DNA of 64,000 bases, taken from positions 62,001 through 126,000 of the forward strand of contig JAQBNH010000008.1 of assembly GCA_028288705.1 (NCBI GenBank), given 5' to 3'. Below are positions 1 through 7,941 of the stretch, in pieces; the stretch's first letter is position 1, and each line of letters opens with the position of its first letter. The notes under the pieces are model-generated. The model searched no databases. It was not told where the DNA came from and was given only the letters and a program-made list of their open reading frames with translations. Made by a program: the position numbers and the translations under genes. This DNA is from Ferruginibacter sp. GTDB taxonomy: Bacteria; Bacteroidota; Bacteroidia; Chitinophagales; Chitinophagaceae.

Positions 1-2388
1 CACGTGATCGAGCATATCGCCCTGGAACTTCAAACACTAGCGGGGATGGAGACAGGTTTTGGCCGCACACGTGGCACCGGCAAGGAAGGCGAATACCACG
101 TTGTGTTTGATTATATTGAAGAAGAAGCGGGCGTTTACACCGCGAGGGCAGCAGTGCGGATGTCACAGGCGCTGATCTACAATCAACCTTACGACCTGGA
201 GAAAGATATTCAAACGTTACGCGAGATCCGCGAAGATACCCGCCTCGGGCCTTCTACGGGGAGCATCGTGGATGAAGCAGCGAAGCGCGGAATCCCTTAT
301 ATCCGGCTGAACAAAAGCAGCCTGGTGCAATTGGGATATGGGGTTAACCAGCAACGCGTGCGTGCCACGATCGCAGGTACAACGAGCTGCATCGCGGTAG
401 ACATCGCAGGCGATAAAGAAGACACGAAAAACTTATTGGAATCTGCAGAAATACCGGTACCAAAAGGCCGCATCATCCGCGATGAAGAAGAACTGAAAAC
501 AGCTGTCGAAGTGGTCGGTTATCCCTGCGTGTTGAAACCGATCAACGGCAATCATGGCAAGGGCGCTACCACCAATATCATGACCTGGGACCAGGCATTG
601 AAAGCTTTGGAAGCTGCCCAGAAATATGGCAGGCAGGTGATCTGTGAAAAATTCATCACGGGCTATGACTTTCGGGTACTCGTGATCAACAATAAATTCG
701 TTTGCGCAGCATTGCGTACACCCGCAGCCGTTATGGGAGACGGTGAGCATACGATCCAATGGCTGGTGGACGAGACCAATAAAGATGAGCGACGTGGTTT
801 CGGGCATGAGAAAGTATTGACGTCTATCAAGGTAGACGCATTCACACAACAAATGCTCGAAGAAAAAGGCTATACATTAGACACGGTTCCTTCCAAAGGC
901 GAACAGGTATTATTGAAACCAACGGCTAATCTTTCTACCGGCGGAACATCAACAGATGTAACGGATGAAGTACATCCATCCAATATTTTCATGGCGGAAA
1001 GGATCAGTAAGATCATTGGCCTGGATATTTGCGGGATCGATATTATGGCGCCAAACCTGCGCCTCCCGATCAATGAAAATGGCGGTGCCGTGTTGGAAGT
1101 GAATGCAGCACCAGGCTTCCGGATGCACATCGATCCTTCTGAAGGCATTGGCAGAAATGTTGCCGAGCCTGTGATCGACATGTTGTTCCCGAAAGGCAGT
1201 ACCGGCCGTATCCCGATCATCGCGATCACCGGAACCAACGGTAAAACAACGACGTCCAGACTGACGGCACATATTGCCAAAACAGCAGGATATAAGGTCG
1301 GTTACACCACCTCTGACGGCGTGTATATTCAAAACCAGTTGATGATGAAAGGGGATTGCACCGGGCCGTTGTCGGCGCAATTTGTTTTAAAAGATCCGAC
1401 CGTAGACTTCGCGGTATTGGAGTGTGCGCGCGGTGGTATTTTAAAAAATGGGCTGGCGTTCCGCAACTGTGATATTGCTATTGTTACGAATGTAACGAAT
1501 GACCATATGGGACTTGGTGGGATTGATAGTTTACAGCAGATGGCAAAGGTAAAAGCCGTAGTTCCGGAAACCGTTTTCAAACATGGCTATGCCATTTTAA
1601 ATGCGGATGACGACCTGGTATTCGCGATGAAAAAAGAACTGACTTGTAACGTGGCTTTATTCAGCATGGATGAAAATAATCCAAGGATAAAAAAGCATTG
1701 TAAGAATGGCGGACTCGCTTCGGTTTTTGAGAACGGTTATGTGACGATCATGAAAGGCACCTGGAAAATCCGCGTGCAAAAAGTAACCGAGATCCCAATT
1801 ACCTACGGCGGAAAAGCTTTGCATAATGTGATGAACACGTTGCCGGCGATCCTGGCAACTTATCTCTACCGGAATATCAAAGTATCAGATATCAAATTAG
1901 CACTGGAAACGTTTATTCCTTCTCCGACTCAAACACCGGGCAGGCTCAATCTTTTCCAGTTTAAGCATTTCCAGTTTTTAGCAGATTTCGCACATAACCC
2001 AGCAGGCCTGCAATTGCTTTGCGATTTTGTAAGTAAACTGGATGGCACACCGAAAGTGGGAATCATCAGCGGCACGGGCGACAGGCGCGATGAAGATATT
2101 CGCGAGCTGGGCATCATCTCGGCCAAATATTTTGATGAGATCATTATCCGCCAGGACAAGCATTTACGCGGGCGCACGGCAGAGAATATCGTGGAGTTAC
2201 TGGTAGAAGGCATCAATTCAGCCAAGGAAAAGGAAATCCCGATCACGATTATCTACAATGAGAAAGATGCGATCATGCACGCCTACAATACAGCGAAACC
2301 GGGTTCACTTATTACGATAATGTGTGATGTGGTAGCGGAGGCGATCGACCTGATCAAAACATTGAAGGAAAAGGAGGATGCAGAATAA
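1..2388 (+). CDS. cphA: cyanophycin synthetase, 5' end cut by window
   Basis: Makes cyanophycin (multi-L-arginyl-poly-L-aspartate), a nitrogen and carbon store, by ATP-driven addition of Asp and Arg without a ribosome. The visible 795 codons begin inside the N-terminal domain at a conserved stretch (HVIEHIALELQ), so roughly 80 residues lie left of the window. The middle part is an ATP-grasp domain. The second half is a Mur-ligase-like domain with P-loop GTNGKTTT near residue 410 of the visible part and the DFAHNPAG stretch near residue 660. The reading frame is open from base 1; a GTG at position 4 is not the real start. No terminator is visible downstream, and the tRNA-Gln promoter follows directly. 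Family identity is very secure; partner genes such as cyanophycinase would be outside the window. Confidence 0.93.
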   Translation, partial: HVIEHIALELQTLAGMETGFGRTRGTGKEGEYHVVFDYIEEEAGVYTARAAVRMSQALIYNQPYDLEKDIQTLREIREDTRLGPSTGSIVDEAAKRGIPYIRLNKSSLVQLGYGVNQQRVRATIAGTTSCIAVDIAGDKEDTKNLLESAEIPVPKGRIIRDEEELKTAVEVVGYPCVLKPINGNHGKGATTNIMTWDQALKALEAAQKYGRQVICEKFITGYDFRVLVINNKFVCAALRTPAAVMGDGEHTIQWLVDETNKDERRGFGHEKVLTSIKVDAFTQQMLEEKGYTLDTVPSKGEQVLLKPTANLSTGGTSTDVTDEVHPSNIFMAERISKIIGLDICGIDIMAPNLRLPINENGGAVLEVNAAPGFRMHIDPSEGIGRNVAEPVIDMLFPKGSTGRIPIIAITGTNGKTTTSRLTAHIAKTAGYKVGYTTSDGVYIQNQLMMKGDCTGPLSAQFVLKDPTVDFAVLECARGGILKNGLAFRNCDIAIVTNVTNDHMGLGGIDSLQQMAKVKAVVPETVFKHGYAILNADDDLVFAMKKELTCNVALFSMDENNPRIKKHCKNGGLASVFENGYVTIMKGTWKIRVQKVTEIPITYGGKALHNVMNTLPAILATYLYRNIKVSDIKLALETFIPSPTQTPGRLNLFQFKHFQFLADFAHNPAGLQLLCDFVSKLDGTPKVGIISGTGDRRDEDIRELGIISAKYFDEIIIRQDKHLRGRTAENIVELLVEGINSAKEKEIPITIIYNEKDAIMHAYNTAKPGSLITIMCDVVAEAIDLIKTLKEKEDAE

Positions 2389-2410
2389 AGAAGGCGATTT
2401 CAAAAATTCT

Positions 2411-2442
2411 TTTGGAACATTTTCTTTCTACCCTTATTTTTG
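2411..2442 (+). promoter_or_regulatory. promoter of tRNA-Gln
   Basis: TTTG at 2411-2414 and TATTTTTG at 2435-2442 are separated by 20 bp. This matches the Bacteroidota sigma-ABfr consensus (TTTG, about 19-20 bp, TAnnTTTG). Transcription would start near 2449, about 20 nt before the tRNA. It is one of the best promoter matches in the window. Confidence 0.7.
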
Positions 2443-2470
2443 CACTCCCAAATAATAAAGGGACAACCAT

Positions 2471-2541
2471 TGGGTTATGGTGTAAAGGTAGCACAACAGA
2501 TTTTGATTCTGTTTGTCTAGGTTCGAATCCTAGTAACCCAA
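2471..2541 (+). tRNA. trnQ: tRNA-Gln (anticodon TTG)
   Basis: A cloverleaf can be folded by eye. The acceptor stem pairs TGGGTTA (2471-2477) with TAACCCA (2534-2540). The anticodon stem pairs ACAGA with TCTGT around the loop TTTTGAT, placing anticodon TTG at 2503-2505. The T-arm contains GGTTCGAATCC. The U1-A72 pair is typical of glutamine tRNAs. Base 2541 (A) is taken as the discriminator. CCA is not encoded. Own promoter and terminator indicate a single-gene transcript. Confidence 0.95.
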
Positions 2542-2542
2542 C

Positions 2543-2586
2543 AAAAGGACAAACCGGCTTCATTGCAGGTATGTCCTTTTTGTTTT
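2543..2586 (+). terminator. rho-independent terminator after tRNA-Gln
   Basis: AAAAGGACA (2543-2551) pairs with TGTCCTTTT (2572-2580) across a 20-nt loop, and the T-rich run continues to 2586. It begins two bases after the tRNA. Confidence 0.7.
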
Positions 2587-2734
2587 AATAGCCCCCGGCC
2601 TGCATTAAGGCTGTAAATCAACCCGGTACCGTCCTGACTTTAAAGTGCTTTTACTCCATATCCTTTTCTTAGCCTTTCATTCCGCAGAACAATCATCTAC
2701 ACTACCAGAGAACGTCCACGCCTAAACCTTCGTC

Positions 2735-2748
2735 TTGACTTAAGTCAA
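2735..2748. promoter_or_regulatory. CRP/FNR-like operator palindrome
   Basis: TTGACTTAAGTCAA is a perfect 14-bp palindrome. Its half-site spacing (TTGAC-N4-GTCAA) is like the TTGAT-N4-ATCAA boxes of CRP/FNR-family regulators. Its centre lies about 67 bp upstream of the start point predicted from the -7 motif at 2795-2802, a usual class I activator position. Which regulator binds is unknown. Confidence 0.5.
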
Positions 2749-2794
2749 TGGTTTTTCTTATCTAAACGCAATGGAAGGTGGCAGCAGGCCGTAC

Positions 2795-2802
2795 TAACTT
2801 TG
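2795..2802 (+). promoter_or_regulatory. -7 promoter element of the YceI gene
   Basis: TAACTTTG fits TAnnTTTG. There is no TTTG or TTG at the expected -33 spacing. That would be understandable if the promoter depends on an activator bound at 2735-2748 (inference). The predicted leader is about 90 nt. Confidence 0.4.
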
Positions 2803-2900
2803 TGTGATCAAATCAGGATATTATGCATCCGTTCATAAAGGAGCTTCTTCCAGCGTAAAGACTTTTAGAAAGTAGATTTTAAAACATAAAAAAAACAGAC

Positions 2901-3479
2901 ATGAAAAAAATCATTTTTATCCTCCTGGCATTTGTTGCCTTAACAGCTTTTACAACAGTTGCTGTAACATGGGAGAACGACGATCCGCATTCTCAACTTG
3001 GCTTTACGGTTACGCATCTCGGGATTTCGGATGTTTCAGGAACGTTTAATGATATCGATGTAAAGATCAGTGCTGCGAAGCCTGACTTTAGTGATGCAAC
3101 ATTTGACCTGACAGCTAAAATTGCGTCAATTGATACAAGGGTTGAGGCAAGAAACAATCATCTTAAAAGTGCTGATTTTTTTGATGCAGCCAAATATCCG
3201 GAACTGACATTTAAAAGCACTTCACTGAAAAAGAATGGTAAAAACAAATTCAAAATTTCAGGCAACCTGACGATCCACGGAATTACTAAACCGGTGACGA
3301 TGGACCTTACATACAGGGGCACTACAATCAATCCAATGTCAAAGGCAACCACGGCCGGTTTTCAACTGCAAGGCAGCATTAAGCGTTCTGATTTTAATGT
3401 GGGAAACAGCTTTCCAACACTTGTGGTAAGTGACGAAGTGCGCATCAAAGCAGACGGTGAATTTGTTTTAAAACAATAG
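2901..3479 (+). CDS. YceI-family secreted lipid-binding protein
   Basis: 192 residues with an N-terminal signal peptide (about residues 1-22, MKKIIFILLAF start). Then comes the YceI lipocalin-like beta-barrel pattern: HSQLGFTVTHLGISDVSGTF near the start, ARNNHLKSADFFDAAKYPELTF in the middle, and LTIHGITKPV followed by a beta-rich C-terminus. Family members bind isoprenoid-type lipids in the periplasm; many are stress- or pH-induced, and the precise role is rarely known. The next gene, an SDR oxidoreductase, begins about 65 bp downstream with no terminator between, so the two are probably co-transcribed from the promoter and possible CRP/FNR-like site upstream. Confidence 0.88.
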   Translation: MKKIIFILLAFVALTAFTTVAVTWENDDPHSQLGFTVTHLGISDVSGTFNDIDVKISAAKPDFSDATFDLTAKIASIDTRVEARNNHLKSADFFDAAKYPELTFKSTSLKKNGKNKFKISGNLTIHGITKPVTMDLTYRGTTINPMSKATTAGFQLQGSIKRSDFNVGNSFPTLVVSDEVRIKADGEFVLKQ

Positions 3480-3544
3480 TGATATTTCCAGCAGGGTTCA
3501 CCAATATTCAGATGGAAACATCTGTTCATCTAAATAAAAATATT

Positions 3545-4336
3545 ATGAAAAATTTTGAAAATAAAACAATTATCATCACAGGTGCTGCCATGGGACTTGG
3601 CTTGGCTACAGCAAAAGAACTCGCATCCAGAGGGGCGAACCTGTCATTAGTAGATTATAATGAACAGGCTCTGCAGGAAGCAAAAAAAGAGATTCTTACA
3701 CAATCTCCCGGTGCTGACATTTTAACCGTCGTAACCGATGTATCCAATGAAGAAGCAGTGAAGCATTATGTGGCAGAAACAGTGAAAGCTTTCGGGCGCA
3801 TCGACGGGCTGTACAACAACGCAGGCATTGAAGGGAAGCAGGCTCCTATCACCGAATATGATGTAACCATCTTTAAAAAAGTAATCGATATAAACCTGAT
3901 GGGCGTTTATTACGGCATGCGTTACGTGATCCCCGTTATGCAAAAGCAGCAGTATGGCCGGATCGTGAATGTGGCTTCTGTGGGTGGGATTCGCGGCGTG
4001 TTAAACCAGATGCCTTATGTCGCGAGCAAACATGCCGTTTCGGGCATGACTAAAAATGCCGCGCTGGAATATGGAAGGGACGGCATCATCAGCAACGCGA
4101 TCGCTCCCGGAGCCATCTTAACACCGATGGTGGCCGAAGCCTTTAAGCAGGTGAATCCGGCAGATCCAGCTGCTGCGGAAAAAGAATATGCCCAGCACAA
4201 TCCGACAAAGCGATTAGGCCTGCCCGTTGAAGTGGCAAAAGTAGTGGCCTTTTTATTGAGCGAAGATGCCTCCTACCTGAATGGCCAAACGATTGCTATT
4301 GACGGGGGAGAATCTAATATCTATGGCAATGTGTAA
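3545..4336 (+). CDS. short-chain dehydrogenase/reductase (SDR), classical type
   Basis: 263 residues, the normal length for classical SDRs. The cofactor motif TGAAMGLG is at residues 12-19. The NNAG motif is present, and the catalytic YVASK has Tyr158 and Lys162, with the serine in VASVGG before it. The C-terminus ends in the usual IDGG segment. An open frame extends upstream to a GTG overlapping the yceI stop (3479), but homology begins only at the ATG at 3545, which follows an A-rich stretch, so that start is used. The substrate cannot be read from sequence. Position after the YceI-type gene suggests shared regulation. Confidence 0.87.
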   Translation: MKNFENKTIIITGAAMGLGLATAKELASRGANLSLVDYNEQALQEAKKEILTQSPGADILTVVTDVSNEEAVKHYVAETVKAFGRIDGLYNNAGIEGKQAPITEYDVTIFKKVIDINLMGVYYGMRYVIPVMQKQQYGRIVNVASVGGIRGVLNQMPYVASKHAVSGMTKNAALEYGRDGIISNAIAPGAILTPMVAEAFKQVNPADPAAAEKEYAQHNPTKRLGLPVEVAKVVAFLLSEDASYLNGQTIAIDGGESNIYGNV

Positions 4337-4365
4337 TTGACCAAAAGAGTTGATTGCGTGAATAT

Positions 4366-4440
4366 TCCTCAATGATTGCAGGAAGTCTGACTGAGCTTTA
4401 ATGCTTACAGCCGCTTATCAATCATTGGGGATTTTTTTTG
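4366..4440 (+). terminator. terminator after the SDR gene
   Basis: TCCTCAATGATTG (4366-4378) pairs with CAATCATTGGGGA (4419-4431), with one T-G wobble. The loop is about 40 nt and a run of eight T follows. The long loop is unusual, but stem plus T-run is convincing. Confidence 0.6.
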
Positions 4441-4523
4441 GTTGGGATTCCGGGCAAACTGATAAATCTGCGGATAATTTTCTCCGTGTAAGGATATTGC
4501 TGCGTAGCTTTTTAATGTATATT

Positions 4524-4550
4524 TAGATCGTGTACAAACTACACGATCTA
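4524..4550. promoter_or_regulatory. operator site 1 of the alpha-glucan locus (palindrome)
   Basis: TAGATCGTGTA (4524-4534) and TACACGATCTA (4540-4550) form a perfect 11-bp inverted repeat around a 5-bp spacer. The core GTGTA-N5-TACAC recurs three more times in this locus (7910, 11738, 11761). A weak promoter, TTG at 4497-4499 then TATATTTA at 4518-4525, would place the start point inside the palindrome, as for a repressor site (inference). Confidence 0.7.
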
Positions 4551-4564
4551 CCTAAACGATTGCT

Positions 4565-5947
4565 ATGTCTACCACGCATGATGGGATAAAACCCAAACTC
4601 CGGCTTGCAGAGATCATTAATATGAGCGTTGGCTTTTTCGGGATCCAGTTTGGCTGGGACCTCCAGCGCGCCAACATGGGCGTGATCTATAATAATCTCG
4701 GTGCCGATGCCGATAAGATCCCCTACCTTTTTTTAGCCGCTCCACTTACTGGATTACTCGTGCAGCCCGTTATCGGGTATTTAAGTGATCGTACCTGGCA
4801 TCCAAAATATGGCAGGCGTCGTCCTTACTTTTTTATCGGAGCCTTACTAAGTTCACTGGCACTGATCGTCATGCCGCATAGCAGTGCATTGTGGATGGCG
4901 GCAGGATTGTTATGGGTCCTGGATGTATTTGGTAACGTGGCGATGGAGCCGTTTCGTGCTTTTGTTACAGACAAACTACCAGACTCACAGGTTAACCAGG
5001 GATTCGTGATGCAGAGCCTGATGATCGGTCTCGGTGGCAGTATTGCCTCGGCCCTTCCCTGGCTATTGAAAAATATTTTCGACGTACAAAATATTGCTGC
5101 GAAAGGACTGATTGCAGACAACGTGAAATATTCTTTCTATCTCGGCGCTTTCTTCTTTTTTGCCGCAGTGCTGTATACCGTTTTTACAACAAGAGAATAT
5201 CCGCCGGCAGATGTTAGTTTTAAGGAGAAAGTGCAGGAATCCAATAAAGGTTTTGGCGGAGGCGTAAAAGAGATCATGAGCGCGATCCGCGAAATGCCAT
5301 CGAAGATGAAGATGATCGCCCTGGTGCAATTCTTCACCTGGCCCGGGCTTTTCCTGATGTGGTTTTATTATTCCCTTTCTGTTGCTTACAATATTTTCGG
5401 TGCTAAAAGCGATACCGATCCTTTGTTTGGCGAAGGAAAAGATTTCGCCGGTTTAACCCTGGCCTATTATAGCATCGTGACTTTTTTATTCTCCTTTCTT
5501 CTTCCAACAATAGCCAATAAACTTGGTAGAAAATTAACGCATTCCCTTTGCCTGCTTTGCGGCGCGCTGGGATTGATCAGCGTGAGCTGGGTAGAAAATA
5601 AATACATGCTCTATCTCTCCATGACCGGCGTTGGTATCGCCTGGACCAGCATTTTATCTATGCCTTACGCGATGTTAAGTGGCGTGATCCCGCGGGCAAG
5701 AGTGGGTATCTACATGGGCATTTTCAACTTTTTTATCGTGCTGCCAGAGATCCTGGCATCGCTCGGTTATCCTTGGCTGATGAAAAACGTATTGGAAAAC
5801 AATATGCTTGCCGCGGTACAATCCGGTGGGGTGCTGATGATCATTGCGGCGCTGATTTGTTATTTCTTTATCAGGGAAGAAAAGAAATACGAACCGGAAG
5901 ATGTGCTGACGACGCAAATTGAAATTAACGAACAAAGAAGTATCTGA
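4565..5947 (+). CDS. MFS sugar transporter, SLC45/GPH-like (maltose/glucose uptake)
   Basis: 460 residues with about 12 hydrophobic segments. The N-terminus (FGIQFGWDLQRANMG) and the loop 2-3 motif DRTWHPKYGRRRP are typical of the SLC45-like MFS group that carries disaccharides or glucose with protons. It is first in the alpha-glucan locus, three bases before the SusA-like amylase gene, so the two form one operon. The operator palindrome lies 15 bp upstream. The likely role is inner-membrane import of maltose, small maltodextrins or glucose released in the periplasm; substrate is inferred from neighbours. Its leader shares the 15-mer TAAACGATTGCTATG with the gene at 7942. Confidence 0.85.
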   Translation: MSTTHDGIKPKLRLAEIINMSVGFFGIQFGWDLQRANMGVIYNNLGADADKIPYLFLAAPLTGLLVQPVIGYLSDRTWHPKYGRRRPYFFIGALLSSLALIVMPHSSALWMAAGLLWVLDVFGNVAMEPFRAFVTDKLPDSQVNQGFVMQSLMIGLGGSIASALPWLLKNIFDVQNIAAKGLIADNVKYSFYLGAFFFFAAVLYTVFTTREYPPADVSFKEKVQESNKGFGGGVKEIMSAIREMPSKMKMIALVQFFTWPGLFLMWFYYSLSVAYNIFGAKSDTDPLFGEGKDFAGLTLAYYSIVTFLFSFLLPTIANKLGRKLTHSLCLLCGALGLISVSWVENKYMLYLSMTGVGIAWTSILSMPYAMLSGVIPRARVGIYMGIFNFFIVLPEILASLGYPWLMKNVLENNMLAAVQSGGVLMIIAALICYFFIREEKKYEPEDVLTTQIEINEQRSI

Positions 5948-5949
5948 CC

Positions 5950-7803
5950 ATGATAAAAAAAACTGCGACGATATTGGCTATCCTGATCCTGCATTTTTTT
6001 TCTGCGGATGCGCAATTTGCCAATCTCTATCCAACCAATTGGTGGACCGGCATGAAATGGAATAAGGTGCAGGTACTCGTTCACGGTAGCGACAGCAGCC
6101 TGGGGAAAAACCAGGTGACGGTCAACTATCCCGGCGTGACTATTCAAGCCGTTCACAAACTCGATAACAATCGTTATTTAGCCATCGACCTGCTGATTTC
6201 GCCAACGGCTAAACCTGGGAATGTACCGCTTGTTTTTAGTGACGGCGGTCCACAACATACGATCGGATGGCCCTTGAAAAAACGCCGTGAGGGCCGTGGA
6301 AAAAGTTTTGCCCAGGGAGTTCATCCGGAAGACCTGGTTTACCTCCTGATGCCAGACCGGTTTAGTAATGGCGATGAATCGAATGATCGTGTTACAGGGA
6401 TGCGTGACCAGACGCTGAACCGCGATTCCATGTATCATCGTCATGGCGGGGATTTACAGGGCGTGATCAATCACCTCGATTACCTGCAGGACCTTGGTGT
6501 AACAACGGTTTGGATGACACCGGTGATCGAAAACGATATGCGGGATCGCACAGAACATGGCTATGCGTTTACCAATCATTACAAGATCGATCCGCGGCTG
6601 GGCGGTAATGAAGCCTATAAAAAATTATCAGACGCGTTGCATAAAAAAGGCATGAAACTGATCCAGGATGCGGTGTACAATCATGTGGGCTTAACTCATT
6701 TTACGGTGCTGGATAAACCAACCAAAGACTGGCTGCACGAATGGCCTTCGTTTACGCAAACGACGTATAAAGACCAGGTGCAGTTTGATCCTTATGCAGC
6801 TGCCGCGCAGAAAAAACAAATGAGCGATGGCTGGTTTGTGCGATCAATGCCGGATCTCAACCAGGGCAATCCATACGTGGCAAATTTCCTCATCCAGCAC
6901 GCACTATGGAGTGTGGAAGAATTTGGCGTGGATGGCTGGCGAATTGATACCTATGCCTATAACGATTTGCCGTTCATGAACCGTTGCAATAAAGCCCTGA
7001 TGGATGAATACCCTTCTATCACCATGTTTGGTGAAACCTGGGTGCATGGCGTGATCAACCAAAGCTTTTTTTGCGCTAACAATTACCAGATTCCTTTCAA
7101 AAGTAATCTTCAAAATACGACCGATTTCCAAACTTTATTTTATGGCATTCAACCTGCCATCAATGAGAAATTTGGCTGGACAGAAGGCGTGAATAAATTA
7201 TATACAACCGCGGCACAGGATTTTGTGTACAGGCACCCGGAGAATGAAGTCATCTTTTTAGACAACCATGATCTGCCGCGCTCCTATTCAGTATTTGGTG
7301 AAGACACAGCAAAATATAAAATGGCGCTCGGCTGGTTGCTGACGTTCCGCGGCATCCCGCAAATGTATTATGGGATGGAACATTTACTAAGCGGTTTTAC
7401 AAATCCCGATGGCCTCGTGCGCCAGGACTTCCAGGGCGGCTGGAAAAAGGATACGGCCAATAAGTTCACGGCTGCAGGGAGAACGACAAAAGAAAACGAG
7501 ATCTTTAATTATATAAAAACCCTGGCCAATTTTCGCAAAAACTCTTCGGCCCTGCGGAGTGGCAAGTTTATGCAATACACACCTGATGATGGCTTGTATG
7601 TGTACTTCCGGTATGATGAAAAAGAAACGATCATGTGCCTGATGAATACTTCAGAAAACGACAAGCCTGTGTCGCTCGGCAAAGATTTTTCCGAAAGGAC
7701 CTCCGGTTTCAGCCGGGGAAAAAATATTGTCACGGGCAAGCCCATGCCCCGGGACTTCAGCGTGCCGGCCAGGCAGTTACTTCTTTTGCAATTACAGCAA
7801 TAA
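5950..7803 (+). CDS. susA: periplasmic GH13 neopullulanase / cyclomaltodextrinase, SusA-like
   Basis: 617 residues with a signal peptide (about residues 1-22, ending SADAQ). An N-terminal beta-sandwich domain of the cyclomaltodextrinase type (residues about 25-120) precedes the GH13 barrel. Conserved regions are DAVYNHVG (about 239), GWRIDTYAY with the nucleophile Asp (about 328), GETW with the acid/base Glu (about 360) and LDNHDLPR (about 436). A beta-domain ends the protein. Length and layout match Bacteroides SusA, which cuts maltooligosaccharides in the periplasm. It is in an operon with the upstream MFS transporter. Linkage preference (alpha-1,4 versus 1,6) cannot be told from sequence. 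Confidence 0.9.
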   Translation: MIKKTATILAILILHFFSADAQFANLYPTNWWTGMKWNKVQVLVHGSDSSLGKNQVTVNYPGVTIQAVHKLDNNRYLAIDLLISPTAKPGNVPLVFSDGGPQHTIGWPLKKRREGRGKSFAQGVHPEDLVYLLMPDRFSNGDESNDRVTGMRDQTLNRDSMYHRHGGDLQGVINHLDYLQDLGVTTVWMTPVIENDMRDRTEHGYAFTNHYKIDPRLGGNEAYKKLSDALHKKGMKLIQDAVYNHVGLTHFTVLDKPTKDWLHEWPSFTQTTYKDQVQFDPYAAAAQKKQMSDGWFVRSMPDLNQGNPYVANFLIQHALWSVEEFGVDGWRIDTYAYNDLPFMNRCNKALMDEYPSITMFGETWVHGVINQSFFCANNYQIPFKSNLQNTTDFQTLFYGIQPAINEKFGWTEGVNKLYTTAAQDFVYRHPENEVIFLDNHDLPRSYSVFGEDTAKYKMALGWLLTFRGIPQMYYGMEHLLSGFTNPDGLVRQDFQGGWKKDTANKFTAAGRTTKENEIFNYIKTLANFRKNSSALRSGKFMQYTPDDGLYVYFRYDEKETIMCLMNTSENDKPVSLGKDFSERTSGFSRGKNIVTGKPMPRDFSVPARQLLLLQLQQ

Positions 7804-7909
7804 CGGGATCTATGCCAGCAGGGGCCGTATTGCCTGTAACTAGCCGAAGCCTGATACGGTTCAGCATTGGTGGATAACTTAATTGCACAAATAATTTGCA
7901 GCTTTTAAT

Positions 7910-7930
7910 AATGTGTGTATTTTACACATT
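7910..7930. promoter_or_regulatory. operator site 2 of the alpha-glucan locus
   Basis: AATGTGTG-N5-TACACATT is a near-perfect palindrome (one mismatch) ending 11 bp before the ATG at 7942. It has the same 8-5-8 layout as the sites at 4527, 11738 and 11761. TTTG at 7895-7898 lies 19 bp upstream of TATTTTAC (7918-7925), a poor -7 match that falls inside the palindrome. Confidence 0.65.
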
Positions 7931-7941
7931 AAACGATTGCT

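Larger units (their letters stand above)
2587..2900. other. gene-free stretch with regulatory elements
   Basis: About 310 bp without a convincing ORF. It carries a 14-bp perfect palindrome (2735-2748) and a -7 type promoter motif (2795-2802), both described separately. The remainder shows nothing I recognise. Confidence 0.6.

Noticed and set aside
433..2246. Several long minus-strand frames opposite cyanophycin synthetase
   Set aside because: They have no family features and mirror the codon pattern of the strongly conserved plus-strand gene.
3479..3544. GTG start overlapping the yceI stop as the SDR start
   Set aside because: The extra 22 residues have no SDR homology; the ATG at 3545 starts the Rossmann fold at the usual distance.
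7825..7859. CCGTAT...ATACGG inverted repeat after the SusA-like gene as a terminator
   Set aside because: Only 6 bp with a 23-nt loop and no T-run on either strand.
7635..7877. 80-codon plus-strand frame at the end of the SusA-like gene
   Set aside because: It is out of frame with the amylase, Arg-rich in a way typical of shadow frames, and lacks any motif.
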